Shown: positions 22,601-35,222, counted from the first letter of the stretch. The stretch is 64,000 nt of DNA from Cladopsammia gracilis (GCA_022457155.1 JAJGOT010000164.1:884501-948500), one strand, 5' to 3'. Notes: generated by a model from the letters alone, not told the origin. A program made the numbers and translations.

Positions 22601-23089
22601 GATAGGAGGGTGTTTGAAAATTGATTATGCGTACCTCTGAAAAAGTCCTGGCTACGCCCCTAATTACGAAATTCCAAATTCTTGGCTTGCACATGACGTC
22701 ATAAAAATTCAAAAATCTAAACTTTACATCCTACAAAGGTGTTTCTAACATGGTATGTAGCCGAGATACCAGCGTTACAATCCTTCACAAAAAGTTTCAG
22801 GTTTTAACGATGTTTTGCTTGCGATTTTAAAGGTTTTAAATGTGTCACGCAATTTTCAGATAAGTCGTAAATATAAACAAAATTGAACCAGTTGAAAGTT
22901 ATTATAAGCCGATATAATGTAACTTACAGTGAATCCAATTTTTTGTGATGAAAGTTTTTTTTTTTTTAAGTTTTGGCCGCCATGTTGGTGTACCAAAGTG
23001 GTAAAATCTCTAAAACTCGTTCGCCTTTAACTCTATAAAAAATAATCTGGCGCTTCAAAATATGGCCCAGATGTGTAGTTTTAAATTCT
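19615..23089. other. Host intergenic with dispersed repeats, no gene seen
   Basis: Two related repeats lie at about 19760-20060 and 20635-21010. Each has a TCCACAG...GGGGATA start, a CAAAACAC(T/A)G(A/C)TGAAGG motif and a GTTGATCATCAACAT palindrome followed by ACCGTTCCAGAAACCGAAA. A block at about 21230-21850 is homologous to 29320-29960, part of the local duplication. 22440-22500 is A-rich. Short open frames here look like chance. Confidence 0.5.
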
Positions 23090-23350
23090 CTACAATTCTA
23101 TAAACATTTTGGAATCGAAATCCGTTTTTTTAATGATTTTGAATTTTGATATGACATGATATGACGTAAGTGCAAGCCAAGAATTCAAAGCGTGTCTAAA
23201 AAAGTATGTCTTAAGATTGCTCGTAAAACTAGATAAAGAATTAGGGCTGCTAATGTCACTTGGTAGGTTGTTCCAGAGGTTTGGAGCAGCAGAAGAGAAT
23301 GCCCTCGCTCCAAGTGTTGTGAGTATCCTGCCATATGGAACCTCCAACAT
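23090..23350 (-). pseudogene. LINE ORF2 C-terminal fragment
   Basis: The 86-residue frame carries RAFSSAAPNLWNNLPSDI followed by SLSSFTSNLKTYFF, the usual end of CR1/L2-like non-LTR retrotransposon ORF2 proteins. Only the 3' part of the element is present. The frame reads on past the motif into flanking sequence. Confidence 0.7.
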
Positions 23351-23651
23351 GATTTTTTTTATTAGACCTCAGTGTATATCCAGTGGATGTTTTTTGACTG
23401 GTCAGTTCAGTTACAGATTTGTAAATTGCTTTATGGGTAATGGTAGCCAGTGAAGCTGATATAAGACTGGTGTAATATGGGTGAACTTATGCTGCCTGTA
23501 AATAAGTCATGCAGCCGCATTTTGAACTTTTTGTAACTTATTAATTTGTACCTACGGCAATCCATTAAAAAGCTGTTATCTAATAGGCATATTTATGTTA
23601 AAATAATAATAAAATTTTACCTACACAATCACCATAATAAAAATCATTAAT

Positions 23652-23720
23652 CTTCTGGTCTAATGGCGTAGTATATGTAACATAACAGTCAGACGACCCG
23701 AGTTCAAATCTTGCCCGGCA
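23652..23720 (+). other. tRNA-like segment (possible tRNA pseudogene or SINE head)
   Basis: A GGTCTAATGGCGTAGTA start, then GAGTTCAAATCTTGCC resembling a B-box/T-arm, about 70 bases in all, followed by a T-run. The stems do not pair well enough for a functional tRNA by eye. Confidence 0.25.
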
Positions 23721-23836
23721 CTTTTTTTTATTTGGCGTTCGTCAAAAGTCATTACGTTTAATTTTAAAAGCTTATTTCTTTTATATATATGGGAGTCCCC
23801 CCCCACTCCCCGGAGGAATACAGCCCCTCATAACTC

Positions 23837-25456
23837 TCAAGTAAAAGGCATCTTGCAGGGCTCATTTTGGGCTTCGCTAAAGCGCCCATGTAAAATAATA
23901 AGAAGGTTACTGCTACCCCAAAAAGCGAATGGCACTGCATTTACAATCGCCACTATAATGTATCTTTTCCATCGTCTTCGCCAAACAGTCATGACAGCCA
24001 TATTCTGATAATGAGTCTCGATCGCTAGAGACACGCTGATGAAAAACCATTCAATCACAAGCTGAATTGAAGTGTGGATGGCGAAAGATTGTAGTAAATT
24101 TAAAAGGGACTTGTCTTGTAAGTAAACAAATTGATACATGTATAAGTATCCATTCACAGACACAATAGCAGTTGATTCAAACAACATGCTCATGATAGCG
24201 ATATCAGCCATTAGTCTCTCACGGCGAGGAGTACGAAAACTTCCCCAAGGTGCTAATGTTCTTTTCCACAGCAGATGACAAATGTGATCAATCAAAACCA
24301 TTGTGCTTCGTTCTATGACTTCTGCAACGCCGTGAATTATTCCTAGAATGGCGATGGATTGTAAACTTTCAAGATCTGCTTGTAAAACTCGAAACATAAC
24401 CGCTAACCCAAAATAGAAAGGCGACAACAAGATATGAGAATATCCCGGATAGGTAATGTTATACAACTGCTGAACACAAACTCGCGAGATTACCTTGGCC
24501 ACAACGCCAATGAGCGGAGCGAAGAGTGCGATGATGAGTTTTCCTTCTTTGTTTTGTTTGTTATATGCTGGATAGATGAATAATGCTATGATAACATAAG
24601 TAAAGAAACCAAAAAAGCCTGGTATTATCAGTTTGAAGAAGAGAATAAACTTCCGTTTACTTGAACGTGTGTAGAAATGATTCGTTACAACATAGACTTG
24701 CAAGCATGTACTTGTAAGAAACAGAACGTTGAGAGGTATCTTCTGTAGTCTAGAAATGTATGAATGAGATATCCCAAGAAGTTGAAAAGCAACACGATAA
24801 AGTACATCCACACAGTAAACAAGGCAACAAACAAAAAACAGTTTTCCTTTCACCCCATTTAACTGAAATGGGCGAAAAAGCAAAAGCAGAAGTGAAAAGA
24901 ACGAAAAGTCTATAAACAAACAAGATATTGCTTCAGAAATAGTTCTTACCCACTGCACTTGTATTGAAACTGAGTTGAATGAATGAAACTGACAATCCTG
25001 TACAGTCTTAAACGAGAGATAAGAGACCATCGTGTATATTGTCCCTATGAAGAGAGCGGTTAAAAGCGAAATCAAAGCTCCAATGTACATTGATTTACAA
25101 ACTGTGTGGAGAGCGGATGGTCTCAGTCGCTTCCAAGCCATGGCTCTGTCGTCATCTCGCTGATGATGGTCCTGTATTTCTTCATTTTGCTCCGTTGAGC
25201 ATGCGTCAATAACCTTAACACCAAGACTGCTAGATGTTAGATAATCTATGCTTGTAGCTTCTCTGTCGCTGTATTCTTGGTAAATAAGCTCATCTACAGG
25301 ATGACAATACCATTCTCGTCCGGTGCTTTCCAGAGGATTGTAACCAAAAGACTCTGCCGTGAATTCAGGTTCTTCTGGATTGTAGTGCTCTGTTACACTT
25401 CGTGTAAAATTAAACACGATGTGTCCAAACACTTCTAACAGTGTATTGTTACTCAT
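23837..25456 (-). CDS. Multi-pass membrane protein, family copy 3 (intact)
   Basis: A 539-residue single-exon protein. ATG 25456 (MSNNTLLEVFGH); the stop is at 23837. The first 130 residues are hydrophilic, with conserved blocks EPEFTAESFGYNPLESTGREW, PVDELIYQEYSDREATS and a QDHHQRDDDRAMAWKRLRPS linker. These are followed by about ten or eleven hydrophobic segments (first about 136-160, last about 495-515) including LFRPFQL, YPAYNKQNKEGKLIIALFAPLIG and WGSFRTPRRERLMADIAIMSM. No signal peptide. I do not recognise the family; the topology could suit a receptor, channel or transporter. It is the only undamaged full-length copy in the cluster and therefore the best model for the family. Confidence 0.85.
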   Translation of the reverse strand: MSNNTLLEVFGHIVFNFTRSVTEHYNPEEPEFTAESFGYNPLESTGREWYCHPVDELIYQEYSDREATSIDYLTSSSLGVKVIDACSTEQNEEIQDHHQRDDDRAMAWKRLRPSALHTVCKSMYIGALISLLTALFIGTIYTMVSYLSFKTVQDCQFHSFNSVSIQVQWVRTISEAISCLFIDFSFFSLLLLLFRPFQLNGVKGKLFFVCCLVYCVDVLYRVAFQLLGISHSYISRLQKIPLNVLFLTSTCLQVYVVTNHFYTRSSKRKFILFFKLIIPGFFGFFTYVIIALFIYPAYNKQNKEGKLIIALFAPLIGVVAKVISRVCVQQLYNITYPGYSHILLSPFYFGLAVMFRVLQADLESLQSIAILGIIHGVAEVIERSTMVLIDHICHLLWKRTLAPWGSFRTPRRERLMADIAIMSMLFESTAIVSVNGYLYMYQFVYLQDKSLLNLLQSFAIHTSIQLVIEWFFISVSLAIETHYQNMAVMTVWRRRWKRYIIVAIVNAVPFAFWGSSNLLIILHGRFSEAQNEPCKMPFT

Positions 25457-26439
25457 TCTTGTTCAGTATATTACTCTTAGCTATTTTGATGTAAACTTTA
25501 CCGTGGCTTTTCAAATTGGAAGATGTATCGATCCAAATTTCGCTTTCCTATCGAAACTCGATTCTTATTCTGACACTGATGTTCTGATCTACGCGTAAAT
25601 AAAAAACAGCTCCATTCCTAAACGACATTTATTTCCGAAGTTGAAATTTGAATTATGGTATGAAAAGACCAAATAAATCGTTTTCAATGCTCGTTTTATA
25701 TTTAGTTATCTGTTTTTAGCTATTTTCAAAGAGCGATTTTCGTATGACCTTTAAAAATGATTATGCGTGAACTCAACCAAAACAACAAACGAACGGGAAG
25801 AAAGCAATTTGATTGGGTTAGCGATCGGAGGCAAACGCGCGAGGCTTTTGATTGGTTTAGCGAACACGCAAAGTGAAGCGACCGGATAATGCAAGCTTAA
25901 AAGTAGCTATCGTCATTGACGTCACTCGCTATCAGCACTCCGATAGGTCAATCGAGCAAGCTTCTTTCCGTATTATGGATATTTTAGCAGGAAAACGAGC
26001 AAACCTTGCCTTGATCTTTTCAACTACCGGCGGATGAAACAAATGGCGAACATTCAGCGAAACCGTTTGTCAAGGTCATGCGAAAATTGCTCTACCATAG
26101 ATAAACAACGCCAACCAAGTATTTATTACTAAAGAAATAAAAACGCGCCGAGTGCATTATTGAGTTATATAAGCACGCGGGAATTTTTAAGAACACGAGA
26201 GAAGTGCAGAGAAGCACGAGCCAAAGGCGAGTGCTTCTCGCACTTCTCAACATTTCATCCAACGGTTACCTGTCTCTCGCACGCGTATTTATTATTTCGT
26301 TGTTCACTGTGCCCCTGACGAGAATGACAGACCTTCTGAGCAGATAAATTTATTTTTATATTATCAATCTACGGCTCGACTACCAGCCGCTGTTCGGGAA
26401 ACGACTTTCTGAGCATGAAGGAAGCAGTCAACTGTTTAA

Positions 26440-26796
26440 GGCTATGTCTACACTATACCGGATAGATTATCATATCGACATGAAAAATACTCCGGCCTGG
26501 TGTGAACAGAAACGACCCAGAACTGGATATTTACTTCTTTTTCAGTGGGTTTCAATCCTCGCTCCTAGTTGTTGACTTCCGCTACGGTTCGGTTCGATTA
26601 CCTGTTCACACTGCCCCAGAGAGTGTCGCGAGAATCTATCCGATATATGACGATTCACTTTCACGAGCGCCGCGTCGCAGCGGCGCTCCGGAACAAAAAT
26701 CGTTCCGAAACTAGCGTTTCATGTGTGAACGAAAGGCCTATCCAATATGGTTTTCGTGCCGGCGCAAGAGCTATACGGTATAGTGTAGACATAGCC
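26440..26796 (+). mobile_element. Non-autonomous DNA transposon (GGCTATGTCTACACTATACCG ends), copy 1
   Basis: 357 bp bounded by inverted termini beginning GGCTATGTCTACACTATACC and ending with the complement, TATAGTGTAGACATAGCC. The internal sequence has a GCGCCGCGTCGCAGCGGCGC palindrome near 26669. Short open frames inside are chance. It is in opposite orientation to the copy at 27055. Confidence 0.75.
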
Positions 26797-27054
26797 TAAA
26801 AGTATTGAGTAATTTCACTTGCAGCCGATAGCTGTTATTCTGGAAGGATACCTCTTCTGCACGTTGCTTTGATTGGATTATTTCACTTAACTGGTCACTG
26901 AGAAAGGACTTTCGCACATAAACAAACAGCGCGAGTTTCAGCCGACTAAACGCAATTTTTAGTTTTACAAAAATGTTTGCTGGCCTTTCCTTGGAGTTTT
27001 ATTACAAAACGACGCCCGATTGTTTTCGCCACAGGAGTGTCGTCTGAATTTAAA

Positions 27055-27408
27055 GGCTATGTCTACACTATACCGTATAGCTCTTGCGCCGGCACGAAAA
27101 CCATACCGGATAGGCCTTTCGTTCACACATGAAACGCTAGTTTCGGAACGATTTTTGTTCAGGAGCGCCGCTGCGACGCGGCGCTTGTGAAAGTGAATCG
27201 TCACATATCGGATAGATTCTCGTGCCAATCTCTGGGACAGTGTGAACGGGCAATCGAACCGAACCGTAGCGGAAGTCAACAACTAGGAGCGAGGATTGAA
27301 ACCCACTGAAAAATAAGTAAATATCCAGTTCTGGGTCGTTTCTGTTCACACCAGGCCGGAGTATTTTTCATGTCGACATGATAAGCTATCCGGTATAGTG
27401 TAGACATA
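27055..27408 (-). mobile_element. Non-autonomous DNA transposon, copy 2 (inverted)
   Basis: Reverse-complement relative of 26440-26796, about 95% identical by eye, including the GCGCCGC palindrome and both termini; the last bases of one terminus are lost (ends GTAGACATA). The pair could fold into a long hairpin across a 258-bp spacer. Confidence 0.75.
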
Positions 27409-27921
27409 AATAAGTTCCCTTGTTTCATTAAACCACAGGTGCCCCAAGCTTATGTGATGTTTACACGTTGTAATTTGAACGTCGTGGTAAATGTTGCGTA
27501 ATAGCGAAATTCTAAGGATTTGTATGGGGAAAATTCGCTTCGAATTTGAGCGTAAAATTATGAACGATATTTGAATAAAAATGGCTCACATGAACTTCTT
27601 TGTGTGTTTACTTGTGTCTTGAGTGGTTTTTGGGTCGATTCAAAGCGATTCCATTGAGGGTTTTTTGGTATGAATCTGCAAACTAAGTAAAACTGTGGCA
27701 GTGCAGAGACATGTTGGGGCTACAAATTGTTATGTTTCGCACGAAAAAGACGAATAAAATAGAATTTCAGAAAGTTTGAAGTGAGTCGGTGTAGCCTCTA
27801 TGGACAGAAATATTTTGGTTTACTCACGAAAATATTGTATTTCGAATCCCCTTTCCCTTCAAAGCTTCCAACCAAACTTCAATGCAAAATAAGCCAGTGG
27901 CGTTAACCGTATTAACAAGAG

Positions 27922-28813
27922 CAGGGGCGGATTTAGGGGTGGGCCGAGGGGGCCGCGGGCCCCCCTTTTGCCTGGGATTATTATTATTATTTTTTTAACA
28001 TTTTAATTAGCAACGTCTGTCAGATGGTATTTTGCAACTTTTGCTTTGTTTCCTGAGATATATTTCCTTTATTATCAATATGAACATTATCAAGCGTTGT
28101 TCGAATCAACCCGCTTTTTTAAACAAGTTTCAAGAATGTTTACAGAAGCACATGGGAGAAAACCGCCTCAACGCACTGTTGCTGCTCTTTGTTCACAAAG
28201 ACGTAGCTTTAGATTGTGGTGCAATTGTTGACGACTATGCCAAGCGTAACCAGAGAAGGAATGCCATTAATCAACCCCTGCAGTGACTCTTCTTAAAGTC
28301 ATTAAAACGGGATATTTCGTTTGTTTAATTTGTTTTGAAAAATTATCTTAAAATCTGTCATCCGAAGCCTTCATTTTTGGTCACAAATGTTCCCAGAATG
28401 CATGCAGTATAGCATCAATTTTTCGGGGAGAAATGTTGGTGCTTTGGCGCGAGGTTCCGCTCTCGCCGCAATTGCTGCAGCTCACGTTTGATTTAATATT
28501 ATTGTTAAGTTGGAAAAGGTCATGTCATTCATCAAAACACGTATCATTTTAAAAGTGTTTATTGTACTTCTTTGACAACCACACCAGTATTTTATTAAAT
28601 ATTTCAGCATTTCTTGCTCAATATGGAATCCAAGCAATTCATAAATTTAGATGTCCAGAATGCACCAGATTGCATCTCCGAGTATTCCAATTGTCAAAAT
28701 TTTTCCCTAGATTGTCACGCCTCCGGCGCTCCTGATGGGCGTTGGCGCGCCCATATTGTCACTATAAAAATTGCTCCGGTCCCCTCTTTATTGATTTCCT
28801 GGATCCGCCCCTG
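27922..28813. mobile_element. Non-autonomous hAT-like element (CAGGGGCGGAT ends)
   Basis: Starts CAGGGGCGGATTTAGG and ends CTGGATCCGCCCCTG, terminal inverted repeats of the kind seen in hAT-family elements. 892 bp. A small frame at 28032-28286 (84 residues) has no recognisable transposase motif. The 8-bp flanks do not match clearly, so the target duplication is not confirmed. Confidence 0.55.
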
Positions 28814-31463
28814 AAGAGGCATCGATATCGTTAAATAAAATCCAAGGAAAAGCCAGCAAACGTTTTTGTGAAGTCGGCCGCTGAAACTCGCGTTGTTTGT
28901 TTACATGCGAAAGTCCTTTCTCTGTCACTATTTTAGCAAAATAACAAGAGGCTAAACATAGCCTATACTCATGCGCATGAGACTCTAAGACGAGTTTATT
29001 GAAGCTACCAATTTTTCTGTAGTCGCTTTGAATATTTAATATATTGATTCCTGATCAAACCCACACTAGTGTAATACTTCCCAAACGTTAACCGTGAATT
29101 ATTTCTATTACATTGGGTTATTCCAGAAAGAATCCCCCCCCCCACCGACGGATGGCAAGATTGTTTGACCCCTTCCCCCCCCCCCCCTCCCGCCTGCATT
29201 TCCAAGCCAAGAGACCCCTTCTCCTGCCCGGATTTCCAATAATTTTTGTGGAAGCCCTAAATTTACAGGTAATGATATAAAAATACATGTAATCGGATCC
29301 ACGAGATTCTACTTTTATAATGTGAAAACTGTGGTGATGAGTGCTATAAATTGGTGAAACATTTTAATAAAAATAAATATTGCGTGACACATCATGAATC
29401 ATGACACCCCCCCCCCCCCCGTTTGATTTCAAGACCAAATCGAAATGAAATTTTTCTATAAAGCTAGTCCTTTAAATAACTGCTTTGATTTTGCCATGTA
29501 TTAGTTTTTTCCAAGCTTCACAGTTTTTCAAAGTGTTGTCGCAAATACACTTCTTTCATATATGCAAATTTCGTGTGGAATGTAATTCGATCGCGTGCTG
29601 CTTTCACATAATCATGAATCCAAAATATTTGTTCTAAAGGTCCAAACTTTTTAATGAAACTCATATTTCCTTGAATGAAAATGTTTTTTCCTTGAACAAA
29701 AGAGTTAAACGCTTATCAGAAGTCAGTGATTTTCTGCTTCCGGAAGGCTTGGCGATTTATTTATCCTCAATGCAGTGCGCAGCGCTGGCGTCTGCGAATT
29801 ATATTATAAACATCACAAAATAATATTTAAATTCAGCAACCTGCTATATTATATCTAGTGTTTTTTAAAATTTCCGACTTTGCTTGTGTATATAGAATGC
29901 CATTCTTATCCGTAAAGATGATTCGCATAATGTTTTCGCGAATCAAAAAATCTTGAAAGCAAACTTTATTTCAGAAAGCGCTATTTAACTTAATTATATT
30001 TAAATACTGGCGTTCCTTTACCGTGATTATTGACTTCACGAAGAAAACATTCGAACACGTTTGCGTCTAATGTTTCCCAAACCGTGACTGCATTCTGTTA
30101 CATTTGAAAAGACTACTTTTAAAAGCAATAAAATCAGTAAACGACCGGGTTATTTTTCAATTTTAGTAATTCTCAAAAACTGTATTACGCGACAGTCCGT
30201 TGACTCTGTGTTTAGAGTGCACAAAAGCTCACAAAAGCAACTGTTTCTCGGTCTAGAATAACAAGTATGACACAAAGAAAAAGTCAATCACAAAGTGATA
30301 TCAACATAAATTCTCACCGAAAAATGAAATTTCTTTTATAGTAAAGTCCCTCGCCTGCTTGAAAATTCTTTAAAACTCCGCTTCTTCGGATTTGATCGCC
30401 CCCCGCACTGATAAAACTTGAAGCAAGATTTCGTCGCTCGTCGCTTACAGCTCTCCTTTTTCTCCACTACAGCGGCTTCTGAGTACTCTTTAAAGCTTTC
30501 TCTTTCCATTTTGAGTATTTTGAATGTGTGTTGTTATTCCGACAAGACAAAGAAAACCAAGCACAAGTCGAGCGCGGCAGACATTTTTGTAGAATTTTTA
30601 TGTGACCTGCGACCCGGTTAGTAATAATATATGCGTGCATACATTTGCATGCACTAATGTGACAAAAACAAGAAGAAACGCCACCGATTTTATACCTCAT
30701 GCGCTTACTGCGCATGAGTAATTATAATCCAATAAAAGAAACCTACAGAAAATGAACTACTCGATTTTTATGAAACATATTTGGACAAGGCGAATAAAGA
30801 TGTCCATAGTGTTTTATACAAAAAATGCTTAATACAAAGCATGCAAACGACGGCCGCTTCCAAGCCAGGCGTCGATCCTCTCTTTACTTTATAATTAATT
30901 GAAAACCAAAACATGGCCTTGAGTGCAATTTAACACTATCGTAAATGCATTTTTGGTATTTAGCTACAATTCTTATTGATTGCCGTTATTTTCTAGAGTA
31001 GGTCATTTAAGTTTTTTGACGCCGCATAACAGTGTCAGCAACACTTTCTAAGCTTTTGTTAAATGAACACTCATAAGCTTATACTGAGGTATTTTGACAA
31101 AAGTGAGGCCTGCGATTTACTAAAAAGAAATGGTGACGTTTTCGAAAGTTAACCAGGTCACCGGAAAATGTTTCGCAAGGTCCGCATAGTTAATTTCTAT
31201 TAAATAACGTTTTTGCAATTAGGATATCAGTCCCAAAGGCATGACCAGGAAACTTCCTCTCTGTCCAATTATTATCCCTTGCTAAAAGGCATAATGTATC
31301 CGTTATATTTAATATAGAATTTAAAATGGCACCTGCATTTGATGCTCTTTGATTGTGCCAGAAAAAGATAAAATAACTCTCGGTTTAGTTTCGAGTTAAA
31401 GCTGGTCATATAACATAACGAAGTTTGGAATAAGGGTTCCCAAATCTTCCAATCCCTCAATTC
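28814..31463. other. Host intergenic, no gene seen
   Basis: Includes C/G homopolymer runs (29137, 29176-29190, 29406-29420) and a block at about 29320-29960 homologous to 21230-21850 (shared TTTCAAAGTGTTGTCGCAAATAC). This is the left half of the roughly 8.2 kb duplicated unit. Short frames are not supported. Confidence 0.5.
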
Positions 31464-31952
31464 TTACGTAAACGGCATTTCACACGGCTCAGTTAACGTT
31501 TCACTAAAACGCCCATGTACAATGCTTAAGAGGTTAGTGCTAATCCACAAGGCTATTGGCACCGCATTTAAAATCGCCGCTAAAATGTGTCTTTTTTCAT
31601 CGTTTTAGCCAAACAGCCATATTTGATAGCGAGTCTCGATCGCCGGAGACACGCTAGTGAAAAACCACTCAATCACCAGCTGGACTGACTGAAGTATAGG
31701 TGGCAAACAACTGTACTAAATTTGACATGGACCTGTGTAAATAAACAAAATGATACAAGTATAGGAATCCGGCAAACACAATAGCAGTTGATTCAAACGA
31801 CATGCCCATGATGGCAATATCAGCCATCAGTCTTTCACGACGAAGATTACGAAAACTTCCCCAAGGAGCTAATTTTCTTTTCCAGAGCAGATGACAAACG
31901 TGATCAATCAAAACCATAGTGCTTCGTTCTATAACTTCTGCAGCGCCGTATA
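31464..31952 (-). pseudogene. Membrane-protein family fragment (C-terminal part)
   Basis: Matches the last third of the intact gene: VLIDHVCHLLWKR, LAPWGSFRNLRRERLMADIAIM, then SFESTAIV, with the tail ending EMPFT and stop at 31464. It has frameshifts and small deletions and no N-terminal part. It lies directly 3' of the next copy, so it is a truncated tandem duplicate. Confidence 0.75.
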
Positions 31953-32209
31953 AATAAAAAGCACAGAATTAATGCAGAGTTTGGCTTTTTAAAACAACTC
32001 CCATCTGAACCTGACGGGAGTGATCGTCAGAATATTGAAAGCCAGACCCCTTCAAAGACACCAGAATATCTCTGACAGTGGTCAGTTTCGATTCAAACAC
32101 ACTTAGTGGCACCAAACCACGAATTTAACCTCTAAAATGTAAGACGATCGCCCCCGTCACTTTTATATGGGAGTCCCCCCCCCAGGGGGAATACAGCCCC
32201 TCATAATTC

Positions 32210-33811
32210 TCAAGTAAAAGGCATATTGCAGGGCTTATTTTGGGCTTCGTTAAAGCGCCCATGTAAAATAACTAGAAGGTTAGTGCTGCCCCATAAAGCT
32301 AATGGCACTGCATTTACAATCGCCTCTAAAATGTATCTTTTCCATCGTCTCCGCCAAACAGCCATGACAGCCATATTCTGATAATGAATCTCGATCGCTA
32401 GAGACACGCTAGTGAAAAACCATTCAATCACAAGCTGAATATAGTGTGGATGGCAAAAGATTGTAGTAAATTCAGGAGGGACTTATTTTGTAAGTAAACA
32501 AATTGATACATGTATAAGTATCCATTAACAGACACTATAGCAGTTGATTCAAACAACATGCTCATGATAGCGATATCAGCCATTAGTCTCTCACGGCGAG
32601 GAGTACGAAAACTTCCCCAAGGTGCTAATGTTCTTTTCCAAAGGAGATGACAAATGTGATCAATTAAAACCATTGCGCTTCGTTCTATGACTTCTGCAGC
32701 GCCGTGAATTATTCCTAGAATGGCGATGGATTGTAAACTCTCAAGATCCGCCTGTAAAACTCGAAACGTAATCGCTGATCCAAAATAGATAGGCGACAAC
32801 AAGACATGTGAATATCCTGGGTGCGTAATGTTATACAACTGCTGAACACAAACTCGCGAGATTACCTTGGCCACAACGCCAATGAGCGGAGCAAAGAGTG
32901 CAATGAGGAGTTTGCCTTCTTTGTTTTGTTTGTTATATGCTGGGTAGATAAATAATGCTACGTTAATGTAAATTAAAAAACAGAAACTGCCTGATATTAT
33001 CAGTTTGAAGAAGAAAGTCAACTTCTGTAACCTTGAACGTGTGCAGAAACTTCGTTACAACATAGATTTGCAAGCATGTACTTGTAAGAAACAGAACGTT
33101 GAGAGGTATCTTCTGTAGTCTAGAAATGTATGAATGACACATCCCAAGGAGTTGAAGAGCAACGCGATAAAGTACATCCACACAGTAAACAAGGCAACAA
33201 ACCAGAAACAGTTTTCCTTTCACCCCATTTAATTGAAATGGGCGAAAAAGCAAAAGCAAAAGTGAAAAGTACCAAATGTATATAAACAAACAAGATATTG
33301 CGCCCGAAATAGTTCTTACCCACTGCACTTGTATTGAAACTGAATTGTATGAATGAAACTGACAATCCTGTACAGTCTTAAACGCGAGATAACAGACCAT
33401 CGTGTATATTGTCCCTATGAAGAGGGCGGTTAAAAGCGAAATCAAAGCTCCTATGTACATTGATTTACAAATTGTGTGGAGAGCGGATGGTCTCAGTCGC
33501 TTCCAAGCCATGGCTCTGTCTTCATCTTGTGTTTCTTCATTTTCCTCCGTTGAGCATGCGTCAATAACCATAACATCAAGACTGCTGGATGTTAGATAAT
33601 CTAAGCTCGTAGCTTCTCTGTCGCTGTATTCTTGGTAAATCAGCTCATCAACAGGATGACAATACCATTCTCTTCCTGTGCTTTCCAGAGGATTGTAACC
33701 AAAAGACTCTGCCGTGAATTCAGGTTCTTGTGGATTGTAGTGCTCTGTTACACTTCGTGTAAAACTAAACACGATGTGACCAAACACTTCCATCAGTGTA
33801 CTGCTACTCAT
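32210..33811 (-). pseudogene. Membrane-protein family copy 4, two frameshifts
   Basis: The closest relative of the intact gene 23837-25456, covering its full length from ATG 33811 (MSSSTLMEVFGH) to the MPFT tail at 32210. Two small deletions break it: 2 bp near 33045 (the segment before HFYTRS in the intact copy) and 1 bp near 32435. The long conserved blocks between are well kept. The gene and its flanks repeat the 23.8-26.1 kb segment at a distance of about 8.36 kb, so this is a recent tandem duplicate that has decayed. Confidence 0.85.
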
Positions 33812-34520
33812 TCTTGTTCAGTATTTTTCTGAGAACCTCAAAGCTTTTTTGCTGTTAACTTAGACGTAGTGCCTTCTCTAATTGGAAAATTGATCCAAAT
33901 TTCGTTTTCCTTGTGTTTTATCTTCGGAAAACGAAAATCGGAACTCGATTCTTATTTTCTGACACTGATGTTATCTACACGGAAAATAAAAAACAGCTCC
34001 TTCTTAAACAACCTTTAAAAAATGATTACAGTCGAACCTCGCGTAAGCAGACACCCTCGGGACCAAGGCTTTGTCCGCTTACGGGAGGTGTCCGCTGACG
34101 GGAGGTTCAAAAAAACATAGTGCACCAGAGGGCGTATTATGCACAAGAACATAGTTTTAAAGCTGTTTAGACCACTTGCAATTGTATTATCCATCACAGG
34201 ATTGTTAGATGTTGCTTTTTAATATCACACATAAATTTAAATTTAACACTAATTTAAAAACTACGGTTCAAGATTAAAAGATTTGCCGCTAAATAAATGC
34301 ACATGTCTGTGAATCTCTCGCACTGCCGTCACGCGAACTGATGTAAGCCCTTTTTACATTAAAAAAAATCAGTAACATACTCAATCCGCGATGTTTCGGA
34401 GGCGGACAGAACAGAAGAAGTACATATTTTATGTACATTGCATGTACTTCTAAAACGTAAAGCGTCCTTAGGTACTTAAAAAGAAACTATCGATGAATGT
34501 CTGCTTTCGCGATTCCCTGA

Positions 34521-35222
34521 AGGTCTCTCAGGTAAATTAAGGCAAGGGCCTCTAGTTTTAACGCCCAAAAGCTACGGGGGTGGTCTATCTCAAGAGGTTT
34601 TAGTCATAAGAACTCAATACTTTAAAAGAGTAAATAGTTAGCAAATGTGGTCCTTTTGTCAAGAATAACATATGCAAATTAGGTCACGTGACTTAATACA
34701 GCCACAAAATCGAGAAAAAACTTTGAGCAAAGATGGCAACAGTTTATACCGATCATAATCAAATGTTATTGCTACCAGATAAGTCCCAAGAATAACAAAA
34801 AAAAATCTGCGCTTGGCCTTTGTTGATCATTTCATTAATTTTGAAAATAAACGGTAATTTGTACTAGTACCCAGCCCCCCGTAATAGTAATTTACTATTT
34901 TTCCTGAATTTTGTAAACTAATTTTAAAAAGGCCAAGCATAGAAATGAAGTACATAACAGCCTTAAAATCATAAAACTTCTGGCAGCCTCCAAGTATTGG
35001 TGAAAAGTGTTGCCATTTTGCTTGAAATATTTTTATCTAAAAATAACCCTGACAGGTCACATGACCTAAGTTGCATATAATTTGCCTGCTAAAATGTCCA
35101 AACTTGCAAAATCTTTAGTCTACCAAAGATTTGAGTTCTCATAGCCAAAGCCTCAGAAGATAGACCACCCCCTCACTTTTTTGAGTGAAATAGCTGGAGG
35201 CCTTGCCTTAATTTACCTGAGC
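34521..35222. repeat. Large imperfect inverted repeat, arms about 230 bp
   Basis: The left arm starts CTCAGGTAAATTAAGGCAAGG (about 34526) and contains GGGGGTGGTCTATCT and TAGGTCACGTGAC. The right arm ends with the complements CCTTGCCTTAATTTACCTGAG. The arms are diverged. It is probably a foldback element nested in the larger insert. Confidence 0.65.

Larger units (their letters stand above)
25457..27921. other. Host intergenic; upstream region duplicated at 33812-36010
   Basis: About 25457-25760 matches 33820-34020, and about 25765-26130 matches 35640-36010 (shared string ATTATGGATATTTTAGCAGG), so the gene and its upstream DNA duplicated together and the second copy later received an insert. 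The stretch also holds the two inverted MITE copies listed separately. No gene seen. Confidence 0.6.

Noticed and set aside
26310..26340. Hammerhead ribozyme core (CTGACGAG)
   Set aside because: No GAAA segment and no flanking helices.
26502..26799. Open frames of 70-76 residues in the inverted transposons
   Set aside because: Present in both inverted copies as part of the non-autonomous element; no protein motif.
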